From NCBI GenBank assembly GCA_947683425.1, contig CANTUQ010000119.1, forward strand, positions 7,155,001 to 7,219,000: DNA of 64,000 nucleotides, given 5' to 3'. Position numbers and translations under genes: made by a program. Positions 10,511-21,706 of the stretch are shown piece by piece. The stretch comes from Excoecaria cochinchinensis (taxonomy: Eukaryota; Streptophyta; Magnoliopsida; Malpighiales; Euphorbiaceae). The stretch's first letter is position 1, and each line of letters starts with the position of its first letter. The notes beneath the pieces were generated by a model that made no database searches, was not told the DNA's origin, and was given only the letters and a program-made list of their open reading frames with translations.

Positions 10511-11835
10511 CGTACCAATTTCAATAATAACTGATAATTTCTCACATGCATATTTACATTTAACATACATATCGTCACTATGTTCTATAGTACATGTAAA
10601 TCTATGCGTGCACATTCATAACTATATTATTAGTTTATTTAGTTCGAAACATGTGCCATATTCTTATAGGCAATATTGAAGATTGACCAATTTTTAAACT
10701 TAATATGTACATTATGTTAATATTATAATTCACATACATAATTTAGAAATAAGTAAATCAATTAAGATTAGGACATAAAATTAACAATTATTATACATAA
10801 GCATAATACCTCACATAAGAATTCATAAATATCTATTTCCCGTTAATTTCTTAATCCCTAAAACATTATAAGGATTTCATGTTTAAACATAATGCATTAT
10901 TTTGTAAGTAAATGAAAATCTAAGTCCTTAATTCAATTTGAATTTGTAAAACATATTTTTTAGCATTTTCACAATCTAGCTATTGTACTTATATTCAAAT
11001 AACATGCAAAATCAAATAATAAGTCATACATGTATTACACACTTCTAAAATTTAGTATTTCCTCAATTATTTTAGTACATGTACCATATTTACATGTTTA
11101 TACTATTATTTCGTGCCTCTTTCTAACATCAAGTTCCTTGAACTAAATACCATGGTTCATCTTATATGCATGCATTGAAGTTTTCTTGCTAATTTGCCTT
11201 TCTCTCTTCCCTAGTATTATTTATAAACAATATTAAAATCTTAAGTTTCATTTATAAGCCAACTAATAGCTTTTGTTCAAATATCAAGAATTATTAACAA
11301 ATAGTATATGACAAATAATAAAGACATTACATTATTTCACTATATTGCCATGACCTTAAATAACATTACTAAGCAACTAAACCAATTTTCAAGAAGAAAA
11401 TAATTGATAATACTTTTTATATATAATTTTAATAACTTAAAGTCCCTAGAAGAAATGTTCTTAGTTCAAACAATTTACATATCTTTATAGCTTAAACATA
11501 TCGAATGGCATCCTAAACTCCTTTAACCAAAACATTATCATTGAAGAATTCTATAATTTTCATTAATTAAATGTGAAATCCCATTAATCCATCACAAACA
11601 CAATCATGCACAATTTATATTTAAATGGTTTCCTAACTTCTCATTTCATCATTTGGACTTTCTTATATGACAACCAAGCTTTCCCTTATAGATAAAAAAA
11701 TTAAGGAAGTAAAATGGTGACAGGACATCATAAAATCCTAAAAATGCCAATATGGCCAAATCAACATTCCAAGCGAACCAACTACTAAACATATAAATAT
11801 ATAAGCAATTTAGACTAAATCATACTCTACATTAG
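10511..11835. other. AT-rich DNA, no recognised feature
   Basis: About 1.3 kb between elements A and C. No long frame, repeat match inside the window, or structured motif is visible. It may be host intergenic DNA or an old decayed transposon. It ends in ATTAG, which resembles ACTAG at the far end of element C. Confidence 0.5.
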
Positions 11836-12216
11836 TGTGACGCGCGCTGAACCCCGGGGTGCCCCGAAAATCCGCTTTTAGGGCTTTCGGGAGGAGGTTC
11901 ATAAAAACTTGTAAGAAATTACAAGTGCGTCCATTTTGGGCAATAAGGAGGTTTTTTGGTGTCTGTATCCAATAGAACATTGAAAAAGGTCGTCTAGCCT
12001 CAGTGAGCCTAAGACAGTGCTGCTATGTCCATTTTAGGCAAGTCGAAGGCGTCTTGGAGGCCCCACCCAAGTAGAATATTAGAATTGCCCTCTCGCCTCA
12101 CACTTGGGCAAGCCAGAGGTGTCTTGGAGGCCCCACGCTAATAGAATATTAAGATGGCCCTCTCGCCTCGTGGACTCTAGGACTATGCAAGTTGTACCTT
12201 TTTTCGGGACACAAGA
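11836..12216 (-). repeat. U5-side part of Tat LTR (element C 3' LTR), broken at 12216
   Basis: Starts TGTGACGCGCGC and runs in parallel with 21707-22090. It holds tandem units of about 75 bp (GTCTTGGAGGCCCCAC ... TAGAATATTA ... CCTCTCGCCTC) near 12050-12180. It stops abruptly where the Tekay LTR begins. CAAGA at 12212-12216 would be that insertion's left TSD. Confidence 0.8.
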
Positions 12217-13576
12217 TGTAACGCCCCGAAAACTACCCTAGTAATATGTTGGCTGATGAGGGTAACCACGTGAATTTAATAGTGAGTTTGCTAATTTGGA
12301 TTTAACAGTAATTAAGAATTGAGGACCCAATTGCATAAATAAAATTATTTAAGTGACTAAAGTAATGGACTTGAGAAATCAGATTTATGAATGGGCTCAA
12401 TTTGGACTAAGGAGGCTGTGGGCTTAATCTAAATTAGATGGGTTTTTGGGCTTAAGGCTTAAAGTCCATTAGTGGGACAGATTTGTAGTAGAGCCCATGA
12501 TCCATTGCTGTAAATTCCACCTAGGATTATGCATGAGGGAGAGAGAATGTGAAAGTGGGAATGGCATGCATTGGAGGGAAAAGAGGTGGATTGGCATGCA
12601 TTGGTTGCAAGGGGCGGCAGCTTTTATTTCCATATTCCTCTCTCTTTCATTTTTTGCTTGCTATCTCTCTCATACGTTTCCTTTCAGTTTTCTCTCAAAG
12701 ATTTATGTGTTCTTCTACTACTCCTTTCTCCATTGTCCTCTTGGTGTATTGGGTGGAAGTTCTGCTGTATTAAAAAGGTCTAGAGGAGTGCATGCGTGTG
12801 TGTGTGTTTCTGCATCTTAGAAGGTGAGTTATATTCTACCTGAAAATCACCTATCCTCATCTTTCTTGCTTTTTGCTTGAGAATGAGATTCTGATCCTTG
12901 TTCTCTATTTCTGGAAATATGGGTATTGGTGGTCACGAGAAAGGAAAAACGAAAAGAAGAGGATTGATGATAAAAGTGTCATGTGAGCTTAAGAGGAGCT
13001 AAGGATAGAGAGGTTTGGGAACTAACCTTTGTTATATATGTGTAAATTAGTTTATCATGTGACAATTGAAAGATGATATAGTTGGAATATATGGTTGATT
13101 TGTGTTGGAACTGATGATTGAATTGTTGTGTGCTTAATTAAAGTATAAACCCTAGTTAGGGAAAAATTCTGTTTATATGTCACCAGACATCCGTGTAGTG
13201 TTTTGGTCATAACTAGAGTTTTAGAACTCCAAATTAAGTTATTGTTGTGCAATTTGAACCATGACTCCCAAAACTACAAAAAGTGACACAAATGACTATG
13301 AGCCAATTCTGGCTCTAAGAAACCTAATAATTGCAAAAACAGACGTGTCTCTACCTTGGTAGGCTCACTGGAACAGTCTGTATTGTTTAATTCATAACTG
13401 ATGTTTTACAAATCCAATTTACCTGAAACTTGTCCCATTTGAAAGATAAGACATATATAAATAAATGTTAAGAAGAGACTCTTGCCTAAAACTGAGTTTA
13501 AGACATCCGTTTGGGCTGTACAAAACTGTGGTGCGAAGCTGTCCTGAAGTTTAGCTTCTGTTTTGCTTATTTTGGT

Positions 13577-13684
13577 ATGTCACGGTCACAATGAAATTCA
13601 TTGCCACCATGACATATGTTTTTAGAGGGCAGAATGCCTATTTATGGACCTCACGGTCACAACCAATTCATTGCCACCGTGACC
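13577..13684. other. Paired near-palindromes, mid-LTR of element L
   Basis: Two copies of one imperfect inverted repeat, at 13577-13612 and 13650-13684. Each reads TCACGGTCACAA...ATTCATTGCCACC(A/G)TGAC, so the outer arms GTCACGG and CC(G/A)TGAC pair. This is the same architecture as the GC-rich palindrome clusters of the other Tekay LTRs, with a different sequence. Confidence 0.7.
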
Positions 13685-15576
13685 CCTCTCTGTTTTGTCT
13701 ATTTAGGGTGTTTTTCTTTCCAAAATGCACCCGAACTTCACTATGAGTTCCTATAGCTTGTCCAATCCATGTTTATCATTATAAAATTAGTATCTTAAGC
13801 ATGATGAACTATGAATGCTAATGTATATAAGTATGTATGAGCTTTAAGTGTTCTAAGGGTGATGAACTAAGTATGTGAAAGGGGATAATTAAGGATGAAA
13901 AACCATGGGTTCGAATATGATAAATGAAGTATATAAGCATATAATTGAGATGATCATGCGAATATGTTACTATGCGAAATAGAGATGCATGATAGCCTAA
14001 CTAAACTTGAATGCATCATCATGCGAACATGCGACTATGTGAATTAGATATGCATGATTAGCCTAACTATGCTTGATTGCATCATAAAGTAAAATAATTA
14101 CATATGCGATAAATAACCTATGTGCTTGGATTTTAACGTGAGAAGGAGTCTTGTTATGAGAATGTACACTGCCATTAGAATGAATTATTATGCAAGATAT
14201 TTAAGGATGTTATATTGGTTCATGCGGATAAATGAGTGATTGTATATTATGATAATGATGAATGTGATTAAATGCTTTCAGCTTGTGAGGTGATTATGAA
14301 TTACATGAATGTGTACGTTGGAGAGGAAGGTGAACATGATTGTATGCTTACAAACATGTGTGAGCTATTATGCGTTATGAGCTATTTCATATGACTATAT
14401 GAATGAGTTATACCATGCGAATATGTTAACCATGATAGTGAATTATGAAGTGACCTACCCTGTGTATTATGTGTGTATTAAGTGATGTATATTCGCATAC
14501 AAACATGATGATTCTCGAATGTGATTAAACATGTGATTATCAACTATGAAAGAATGAGTTTGGAAACACAATGAGTATGCAAGTGAAGTGAATAGCTATG
14601 TGCTAAAGCGAATGTGATGTTGGCCAACAATATATGTGATATGGCCTATCTACGTATGTGCTGTGAAAAGTGATCAAAGTGAAATGAATAATTTGTTTAA
14701 CAACTTAAGCCTGCGAGTCAAGTAGGGGATAGTTAGGCATGCCTATAGGGTCAAGTGCTGCAGCCCCATGCGTTAAATGTGTCTGATTCCATGGGAATCA
14801 GAATGCGAATATCCTTACTGGATTCTGTTATATGTGGAATGAATCAGAATGCGAATATCCTTACTGGATTCTGTTATATGTGGAATGATGAAAAGTACCA
14901 GAAGGTACTAATGTGTAAAAGTGATCTCGATGAGATTCTGGGTACCTAGGAGGTACCGATGCGATACCCGTTATCCGCGTCTTGAGTTGCAGGCGAAGCT
15001 TATAATAATAACAATAATAATGATATTGTGACCATGGGCTGAGTATTATGTTAGTGAGAATGTGAATGTGATATGTTATAATTGTCATGCGATACAGTTA
15101 TATGGGTATGACTCATTAGGAAGAATATATGTGTATGAGCATGAATATTTGTATAAATCAATCTATAAATTGCTGAAATAACGTTAAGAGAATGCCAAAA
15201 TATGATTAAGTGCATACCCATTGATTTAAGCAATGCAATATGCTTATTGACATAAGAGTACATGAATAATCTGCATGCAAGTTGTTATGTACCTTAACCT
15301 GCTATAAATGTCATGTACTATATAGTTTGTGATTGTAATTGATGCGGATTTGTATTAAATGGGTGTTGGTGTTGATAATTGATATTGTGTAATGTAAGTT
15401 AAGGCATTATGAGTATAATATGTTATATCTTGAATGCTATGTCGAATCACAAGTAAATAACGGTAAGCTTTTCATTAATTAATGTATATGTATATGTATA
15501 TATATATGTGTATATTGCTAAGGTATGTGATTAATATTAGTAATCACTATGAGTGTTTATCCATCTTTTGTCGTTC

Positions 15577-15623
15577 CCCACTAAGCGATTATCGCTTAGC
15601 ATGGATGTTTTGTCCATGTAGGT
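15577..15623 (+). other. Double hairpin of Tekay LTR (element L)
   Basis: Hairpin 1 is CTAAGCGA-TTA-TCGCTTAG (15581-15599). Hairpin 2 is CATGGA...TCCATG (15600-15618), followed by TAGGT. Compared with CACGGG...CCCGTG in other copies, both sides of two base pairs have changed together. It ends 347 bp before the LTR end. Confidence 0.85.
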
Positions 15624-15970
15624 ATTTGAAGATAGTATTTGGAAGACAGTCCAGCATTGCCAACAGCCAACACGTTAGGAACCGCTGCAATAGTAGGCTA
15701 TTTTGTAATATTATAATAATTGATATGTGAAAAAGAACTGAAGTGTTTGTAATAAAGATGTTGTATTTTGTAAAGTCACAACTGATATAAGACTATGAAT
15801 GATATGAAATTTAATGTTTGGATTTTCGAAACGTAATCTAGTATTGTAAGTTAAAGAAATTTTATTAATCCTGAACTTTGTTTGTAAAACTATTTGATGC
15901 GCATGTGTTTGTGTTGTAACACTCCATAGTCACCTTAGTAAATCTCTACAGGTGGTTAGGGGGTGTTACA

Positions 15971-15990
15971 GTTAGTGGTATCAGAGCATA
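15971..15990 (+). promoter_or_regulatory. Primer-binding site of element L
   Basis: TGGTATCAGAGCATAGG begins a few bases after the LTR terminus TTACA. It is complementary to the 3' end of initiator methionine tRNA, as usual for chromoviruses. Confidence 0.85.
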
Positions 15991-16037
15991 GGTTTAGTCT
16001 TTTCTGGGCTAGAGTAGTATAGAAATACGTATAGTTT

Positions 16038-16335
16038 GTGTTGGCTGGATGCAGATGTCTTCATTTCTTTCGAATGTCGAAAGATTCTTCTCCTGAAGTG
16101 ATGAAAGAGATTTCTGGAAGAGATAGTTCTCGAGATTCATGTGTTAAAGTGTGTATCGATTATCTTAATTGTGATGCGTATGTGATTGGTCATTTGGGAC
16201 ATAGTGTAGATGTGAGTATGCACCTGGTAACTGTTATTAAGCGATGTAAGGTAAAGAGTTATCTGATAATTTGATTAAAGTGCTATCCCATGAATTTGAA
16301 TTAATTCTGGGTATGGATAATTTTGGAATCTAGAA
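16038..16335 (+). pseudogene. Gag start fused by deletion to protease region (element L)
   Basis: A short Gag-like N-terminus (from about 16075, MSKDSSPEVMKE) runs within about 60 bp into sequence matching the post-active-site half of the protease. The end includes HEFELILGMD, equal to HEFGLILGMDWL in element I and DEFDLILGMDWL in element H. Most of Gag, the zinc knuckles and the protease active site are missing, so a deletion of more than 1 kb is inferred. Stops are present after the join. Confidence 0.7.
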
Positions 16336-16885
16336 TGATGTGGAGAATAAGATAAACTTGTGATATTTTGTACGCCTGTCAGCTATCTCAATGAAATCAT
16401 CTGAACATGAGCATGTAAAAACATGGGGATGGGAAAAGTGCATTAATATTGCATTAACTGCATTATTGCATCATCTTGCATACATATAACATCATATAAT
16501 CATTCGCATTCCTTGACCATGTGTGTAAAAAAAAAAAAGTGTATGTGACTCATTTGAAGAGAAAGCTGACAGGATGTACCTACAATGTATAGTGTTGGAA
16601 CAGGATTTTTAAGGAAAAGCGATGTGTTTGTTATGAAAGTTTGAAGTGTGAATAATTAAAATTAAGAAGATGAAGTTAATTATAAAGTTTAAACAAGTGA
16701 CTGTGAATAAGGTTTAGATGAAGAAAGAATAACAGGAGTGAGAGTAGTAACTGGAGTATCTCATAAATTGATGTGTTAAGGAATTTGGTAATAAGAATGT
16801 GAAATTAAAAGTGTTTATTGAAGAAGTATATGTGTTTGGGTTTCTGATGTGTGTTAAGGGTTGCCTTGGTGGTGCAAAAAAAAAA
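16336..16885 (+). other. Unassigned remnant downstream of element L
   Basis: AT-rich, no frame and no motif recognised. It contains two poly-A runs (16530, 16876). It probably represents decayed interior or tail of element L, but I cannot show this. Confidence 0.4.
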
Positions 16886-17368
16886 AATAAAGAGAAAGGT
16901 GACCTTAATTGTTAGATTGAGTTTGAATCATGCCCGGGTGGAGAGGGAGACCGCTCGCATATGACAGGCGCGCGCGGTGAAGGGGAACCGAGCGCGCAGG
17001 CATGTGCGGTGGGAGGCAACCACGCGCGCCCGAGTGTGCAAGTGCGCAGAAACATTTCTCCGCGTGTGCTGCTACGCGTGCGGAGACCCCCTACGCGCTG
17101 GGGGCATTTGCCGCGCGGGCGACCCCCATGCGCTGCCGCAGGTGGCATTCGCGATGTTTTTTAATAAAAGCCTTAAATACACAAAATTAATATTTTCTAC
17201 CCTATTTTATTTTTAATTTCTAAAATATATATTTTTAATTATTTTTCTACAAAAACACAATTTCGACAAGGGAATGATTGATTCTTACTTTATCGCCGAA
17301 AATCGGCCTTTTGTTCTTATCATCGGGTAATCCTGATTTTTGGACCGCCTCGGGACCCGGTGTCTACA
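16886..17368 (-). repeat. U3-side part of a Tat LTR with GC island
   Basis: Ends CGGGACCCGGTGTCTACA at 17368, the Tat LTR terminus. It has a GC-rich island at 16930-17155 in the place where elements A and C carry theirs. Across the last 110 bp it agrees only loosely with the C 5' LTR (about 60 percent by eye). It may therefore be a different subfamily, or a gene-conversion or recombination product. Confidence 0.65.
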
Positions 17369-18170
17369 CATAGCCCCCTTCTAGAGTAATTGGCAGCTGT
17401 TCACTGAGGCATTTTCTCCCTAGGCCTTGGTTGCATTCCATTGCCTCTCTCGATGCATGTGTTGCTAGATTGGGTGAGGTGGCGGATGAGGATCAGGTTC
17501 CTCAGGGCTTCATGAAGCTGCCTTTTACATTGCCACCCATTGTGCTCGATAGTTCAGAGGGATTAATGATGTAGTGAGGCATCCCATCTTTCCAAGGTGG
17601 ACCTTTATCTTCGGCTCTTACATCCAAATATCACGGCCTCTAGGCGAGCTGTCGGTGAAGACTATTATGCCATCTATCGGGGGTTGTTCTTTCACTCCCA
17701 CTAATGCATTCAAGAGGTAGGTGCTTAGTCCCACAATTGATAACAGAACTCATCAACTTTGATATCTGGACGGTGAGAGCAGTAGCAGAGTGTAGTCACT
17801 TAGATTTCATGCATTAAGGAAAGAAAGATGTTTCTCTTTTTATAAATAAACTAGAAAATAATGAACACATGTATTTATAAAGATTGTGCACATTTCGGTA
17901 TGATTTCTCTATACATTATCATTATCTAACATCGATTCAAAATGCAAAAGTACATCTAATCTCAGAGTATATCTTGTAAGCATCAAACTCCTATCTCTAA
18001 TCAGCCCTCTTAGGTTTTCTTAATTGGACATTTTCTCTCAAGCCTCTAATTTTTGCCCAGGATGCCTTTTTCGGTTTTCAACCTGATGAGGCACCCATTT
18101 TTAGTAAGGCTACCTTCTTTCGGTTTTCGATGCATGGGGCTTTTATTCTCTTCTTTTGATTTTTAGTCTT
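17369..18170 (-). other. 3' non-coding tail and PPT of element C
   Basis: The minus-strand PPT AAGGGGGCTATG abuts the LTR. The rest is non-coding. The segment 17960-18045 (CATCAAACTCCT ... TTTTCTCTCAA) matches element A at 4150-4215, which links the tails of the two elements. Confidence 0.6.
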
Positions 18171-18179
18171 TAGCCATGG

Positions 18180-18770
18180 AACTTCTTGGGTCTATCAATG
18201 TTGACCGATTCTTTGAAGTCATCTTCATCATTGTCTGTTGCTGCTCTCTTGGATAATAATCTCTGGAGAACAAATGGGCCTTCCTATACTAGTCTGAATT
18301 TGCTTCATTCGTTTGGAACATTTGAACTCATTTGCTTGAAGACTGAATATCTCTCTCCCATCAGATGCTTTCTGACCTTCTTCCCAAATGACTGAGTAGA
18401 GTGCTTTCTGATATATCTGACTGTGGTGGTAATCCCATGACATGTCCTCATCTTATGTGTTTAACTGCTACTGCTATTGCTGCTCCCTGTCGGCTTCTGG
18501 AATCTAGGCTTCCATGACTGTCCTTAAAGATTTAAGCTCTACTCTAACTGGCCATCACTGCTTCTGCCCCATGTAACTCTTATAGAGGTTTCGATATTGG
18601 TTCTCTAGCCTCGAAGTGCAAAAGGGCCATTTCTCTATCCGATCTTTGTAGTTTCGAACCATCTTGACCCAGATCTCCTTATTAACAGCCTTTCCTGCCC
18701 CATTAGTTTAAGAGCAATAAAGGGAGGACTTGTGGTCTTTAATGTCATACATCTAGAGCAACTCCCTAGC
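18180..18770 (-). pseudogene. Tat-type integrase fragment (element C)
   Basis: Minus-strand fragments in shifting frames match the end of the Tat integrase core and its C-terminal region. Visible pieces are MYDIKDHKSS and TNGAGKAVNKE (the core segment near the catalytic Glu, where NGQxEAxNK is usual), VELKSLRTVMEA with IPEAD, a QIYQKA block, and EGPFVLQRLL (the EGPY region). In-frame stops and frameshifts are frequent. The N-terminal zinc finger and most of the core are absent. In an intact element it would insert the cDNA into the genome. Confidence 0.7.
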
Positions 18771-18849
18771 CTTATCTATAAATTATCCTTCCGTCCTTGA
18801 ACCCTATGAGGTGTGGGAGACCATATCGACATATCGGATTCTTTTCTTA

Positions 18850-19110
18850 AATCCTGATAGCTCATACTTTTTCACTCCTCTTGACTATTGGGATAACGCT
18901 GACCAACTAAATCGGGTATTAACAAGAAATTTTGGCTTCATCTCTGCTTGTGGATCCCTTCTTTAACCTTCTCTGCCCATTCTAGTCTAAGTCTTCTGGG
19001 CTTCTGCTTGGCTGGTCCATGATTAGGATATGTTGGAATGGTGTGCTTGGCGATTTTAAGATCAACTCTTAGCATGTCTTCATAGGTTCAGGCAAAGACT
19101 TTTTCACATT
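18850..19110 (-). pseudogene. Tat-type reverse transcriptase N-terminal fragment (element C)
   Basis: Minus strand, from about 19085: DMLRVDLKIAKHTIPTYPN then KPRRLRLEWAEKVKEGI. This corresponds to the start of Tat RT (GxDPxIxxHxLxLxP, then RRxxPExxxxIxxEV). It breaks up after about 60 residues and is followed closely by the integrase fragment. The RT palm with its catalytic aspartates, RNase H and the integrase N-terminus have been deleted. Confidence 0.7.
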
Positions 19111-19469
19111 TTGTTTTATTTCTCTCAAATTTTGATCTATCTTTAGGAGTTACATTAGATGCTATCAAGATTTTCTTTGAGTTTTTCAAAGTTCTGAGAT
19201 TAAATGGAATGGCATCAATTGAATCAATGTCAAATATGAATGAGTCATGATCATGATTATGCATAGTGAAATTATAAGAAATATTGCACAAGTAAGCAAA
19301 AGTGTTCATCTTATTAATGAAACCAGAATGTCATTATTAAATAGTTCAAAAATAAAAAGAACATTCTAAATAGGTAATCATTTTCCATTCTTGCCATCAC
19401 AAATGTTGCAGTCGATGATCTATTATCAACCTTAGGAACTATCCTTCCCTTCCCACTTAGGCACTTAAT

Positions 19470-20466
19470 CTGTCTTATTTTTTATCCTTCGCTCTTCTTG
19501 GTCAGAGATCTATTTGGAATCAATTAGATCTTGAATAGCATGTCTTAAGGTCCAGCAATCATCTGTGGTATGCCCGATGTGCTGGTAGAAGGCATAATAT
19601 TGATCCCCCTAGTGATTGGGTTATCCCTAGTTTTTAGCGGGCCTAGCCGGCAATGGTTGTAGCATGCCTTCCTTCATTAGCCTCTTAAGGACCCAAGACA
19701 AGGATCTGCCCAAATTAGAATAATGCCTTCGATTCACTTTCGCGGTTGGTGTTTTTCCTGTCCTCCGGGCGCTACTACTATTATCATAACAACCCACTCT
19801 TACACTTGCAAGGCCAGTAATAGTTTTATTTAGAGGCATTGGGGTAGTTGCAAGCTTGGACTTCATAATTTCTTCTTCAAGATCAGCTAGCCCTTTTTTC
19901 ATGCTTGAGGACCTGGGGATGCCTATTAACTGTGAAGGCTCTATTCCTTCTGCCTTTCTTATTTGTTCTTGTAACTGCATTAAAGATCCCTCCGATTTTT
20001 CACCTAAGTGCGGATCTAAGCCTGACCTTAAATCATATTCTGCCCTTGACGGTTTACAATTTAGAGCTTAAATCACTACTGAAATGACTTCCTTTTCAGG
20101 AATACAGTCGTACTCTAGAGCAGGCTTCTTATCTCTTCCTTGCTCGACTGGTAAAATAAAGAGCACCTTGACTCTGGGTTCGAAAGCAAAAGGAGACATT
20201 GCGGTCGTCGTGGTATAGGCCTTCTTGACAGTGGTCGTTTCAGCTTGGTTAAGGGTAGTAGTTGCTATAAGTTGAGCTTGGAGAACTAGTGCCATAGCAT
20301 CCATTCTTTCTTTAATCGTGGCCAATAGCCATTTTTCAAGCTCTTCAAACCTTCTATCTATCTCCCGGGTAATTACGGCACGAGTCTCTTCAGTCTGTTG
20401 TGAAGGGCCAGCCATTTCTAATAACTGCAGATGCTCTGGTAAGGATGCCAAATCTTTATTAGCCAA
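19470..20466 (-). pseudogene. Broken Gag of element C
   Basis: Frame pieces at 20068-20466 (MANKDLASLPEHL..., helical N-terminus) and 19627-19980 (ending in HYSNLGRSLSWVL) are separated by a stop and missing sequence. The capsid core present in element A is gone. After a further stop, the knuckle AFYQHIGHTTDDC (19540-19600) has its first Cys replaced by Tyr. The YSNLGRSLSWVL block is nearly unchanged from element A despite the decay. Confidence 0.75.
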
Positions 20467-20469
20467 CCC

Positions 20470-21686
20470 AAACTTTGATCACTCTTCAAACAACTATCGA
20501 AATCCCTAAACCACCCAAGCAAATGGTCTACAGTGGCTGAAATGCAAGGAGTTAGAATGATGTATGAATAACATGCTATGTATGGTCGTGTCACGCAATA
20601 AATAATCTACAATGGCTAAAAATATTAAAGAGGTTAGAATGATGTATGCAATGCATGGAATAGATTTATGCACAGGGTGATATGTACATTTGAAAACTAT
20701 ATGCTCAGGATAAAATGTATGTAGGCGAAATGAAATGTACATGTTTTTTTTTGTGCATGAATAACACATAATGCATGATCGTGCTATACAAGTGGTCATC
20801 GATGACTGAAAGACATAGGGATTGCAATGATATATATGATGCATGAAAAAAATTATACACAGGATGATATGTACATGTGAAAAATAATATGTAAACAAAA
20901 GACTATACATACACACAAAGGAAAAGTATATGTTTTTTTATTATTTTTAACATGCATGAATGACATGCGATACATGAGTATGTTATACAACATCCACAGC
21001 CACATGCATGCAAGTAGATCCTTCCAACCTTATTGCCCCCACACATGAGGTGGCATAGTCTCTGTCGTAGGTGGGCTTGGCCAATGGGTTAACAGGGAAC
21101 CAGATGGACGCGCATGGTGCACGGTGAAAAATCGACAGCATAACCTCTCTTAACTAATGTGCATACGCATGGATTTTGACCATTGTGTATTTAGGCAGTC
21201 CGAATAAATTGACATGGGACTATTGGGGCATGAAAGCCTTTGATTAGGTGACCAGTCAAATTATCTGGGTTTGTTCAATACATAATGGTCCATACAGCAA
21301 GCATAGTATTATAGTTCATACCACCTAGGGGAAGTATCTATTGCCATTATATGAGCTTTGGTCAAAGGTAGATGTTTTACGTCTACCGAAGAATGGTCCC
21401 TGCCAACGGGTCTAACCCATCACGAGCATAATGACCGGCCGGGTCTCCATTTAATATACCATAATGGTACGAGGCTTGGGCTGGTGACTATCCTTAACAC
21501 TTTCCTACATCGAGTGAACATAGGGTCGGGCTTCGGGAATGCACCAACGTTGAAAGAGGGACCAAACTATTATAAATCTAAGGCTCTAATGATATGCAAT
21601 GCAATTTCAAAAAGGGATGACAATTTTAAAGTAAAACACAATTATATATTTTAATCAAGGCACATTTGAAGCGAAGTCTCTTTTAA
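20470..21686 (-). other. Leader of element C with tandem duplications
   Basis: The segment 20990-21640 matches the leaders of elements A and D. Between 20530 and 20960 a unit of about 100-130 bp (ATGATGTATG ... ATGCATG) is repeated about four times, an expansion not present in element A. Confidence 0.65.
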
Positions 21687-21706
21687 GTTCCCAGCGGAGT
21701 CGCAAC
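21687..21706 (-). promoter_or_regulatory. Decayed primer-binding site of element C
   Basis: Minus strand GTTGCGACTCCGCTGGGAAC against TGGCGACTCCACTGGGGAC in element A: same place, several substitutions, adjacent to the LTR end. Confidence 0.7.

Larger units (their letters stand above)
12217..15970 (+). repeat. 5' LTR of element L (Tekay type, 3,754 bp)
   Basis: Begins TGTAACGCCCCG and ends GGGTGTTACA directly before the PBS. It is the longest LTR in the window. It contains a (TC)-rich leader-like stretch near 12630-12680, paired near-palindromes at 13577-13684, a 41-bp tandem duplication near 14793-14885, and the double hairpin at 15577-15623. A TATA-rich stretch (15483-15515) lies just upstream of the hairpins. 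Confidence 0.85.
12217..16885 (+). mobile_element. Element L: decayed Tekay-type element inside element C
   Basis: A 3.75-kb 5' LTR is followed by an initiator-Met-type PBS, the start of gag, then an abrupt jump into the protease region. No RT, integrase, PPT or 3' LTR is recognisable before Tat LTR sequence resumes at about 16886. The right boundary is therefore approximate and the right TSD was not found. Confidence 0.65.

Noticed and set aside
10511..11835. Possible host gene between elements A and C
   Set aside because: No long frame, no exon-like GC rise and no recognisable domain on either strand.
15971..15990. Possible tRNA gene from the tRNA-like sequence
   Set aside because: Only the 3'-terminal complement is present (PBS); no cloverleaf around it.
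20506..20916. 136-aa Cys/His-rich minus-strand frame
   Set aside because: Falls in the tandemly repeated part of the element C leader; no match in the leaders of A or D.
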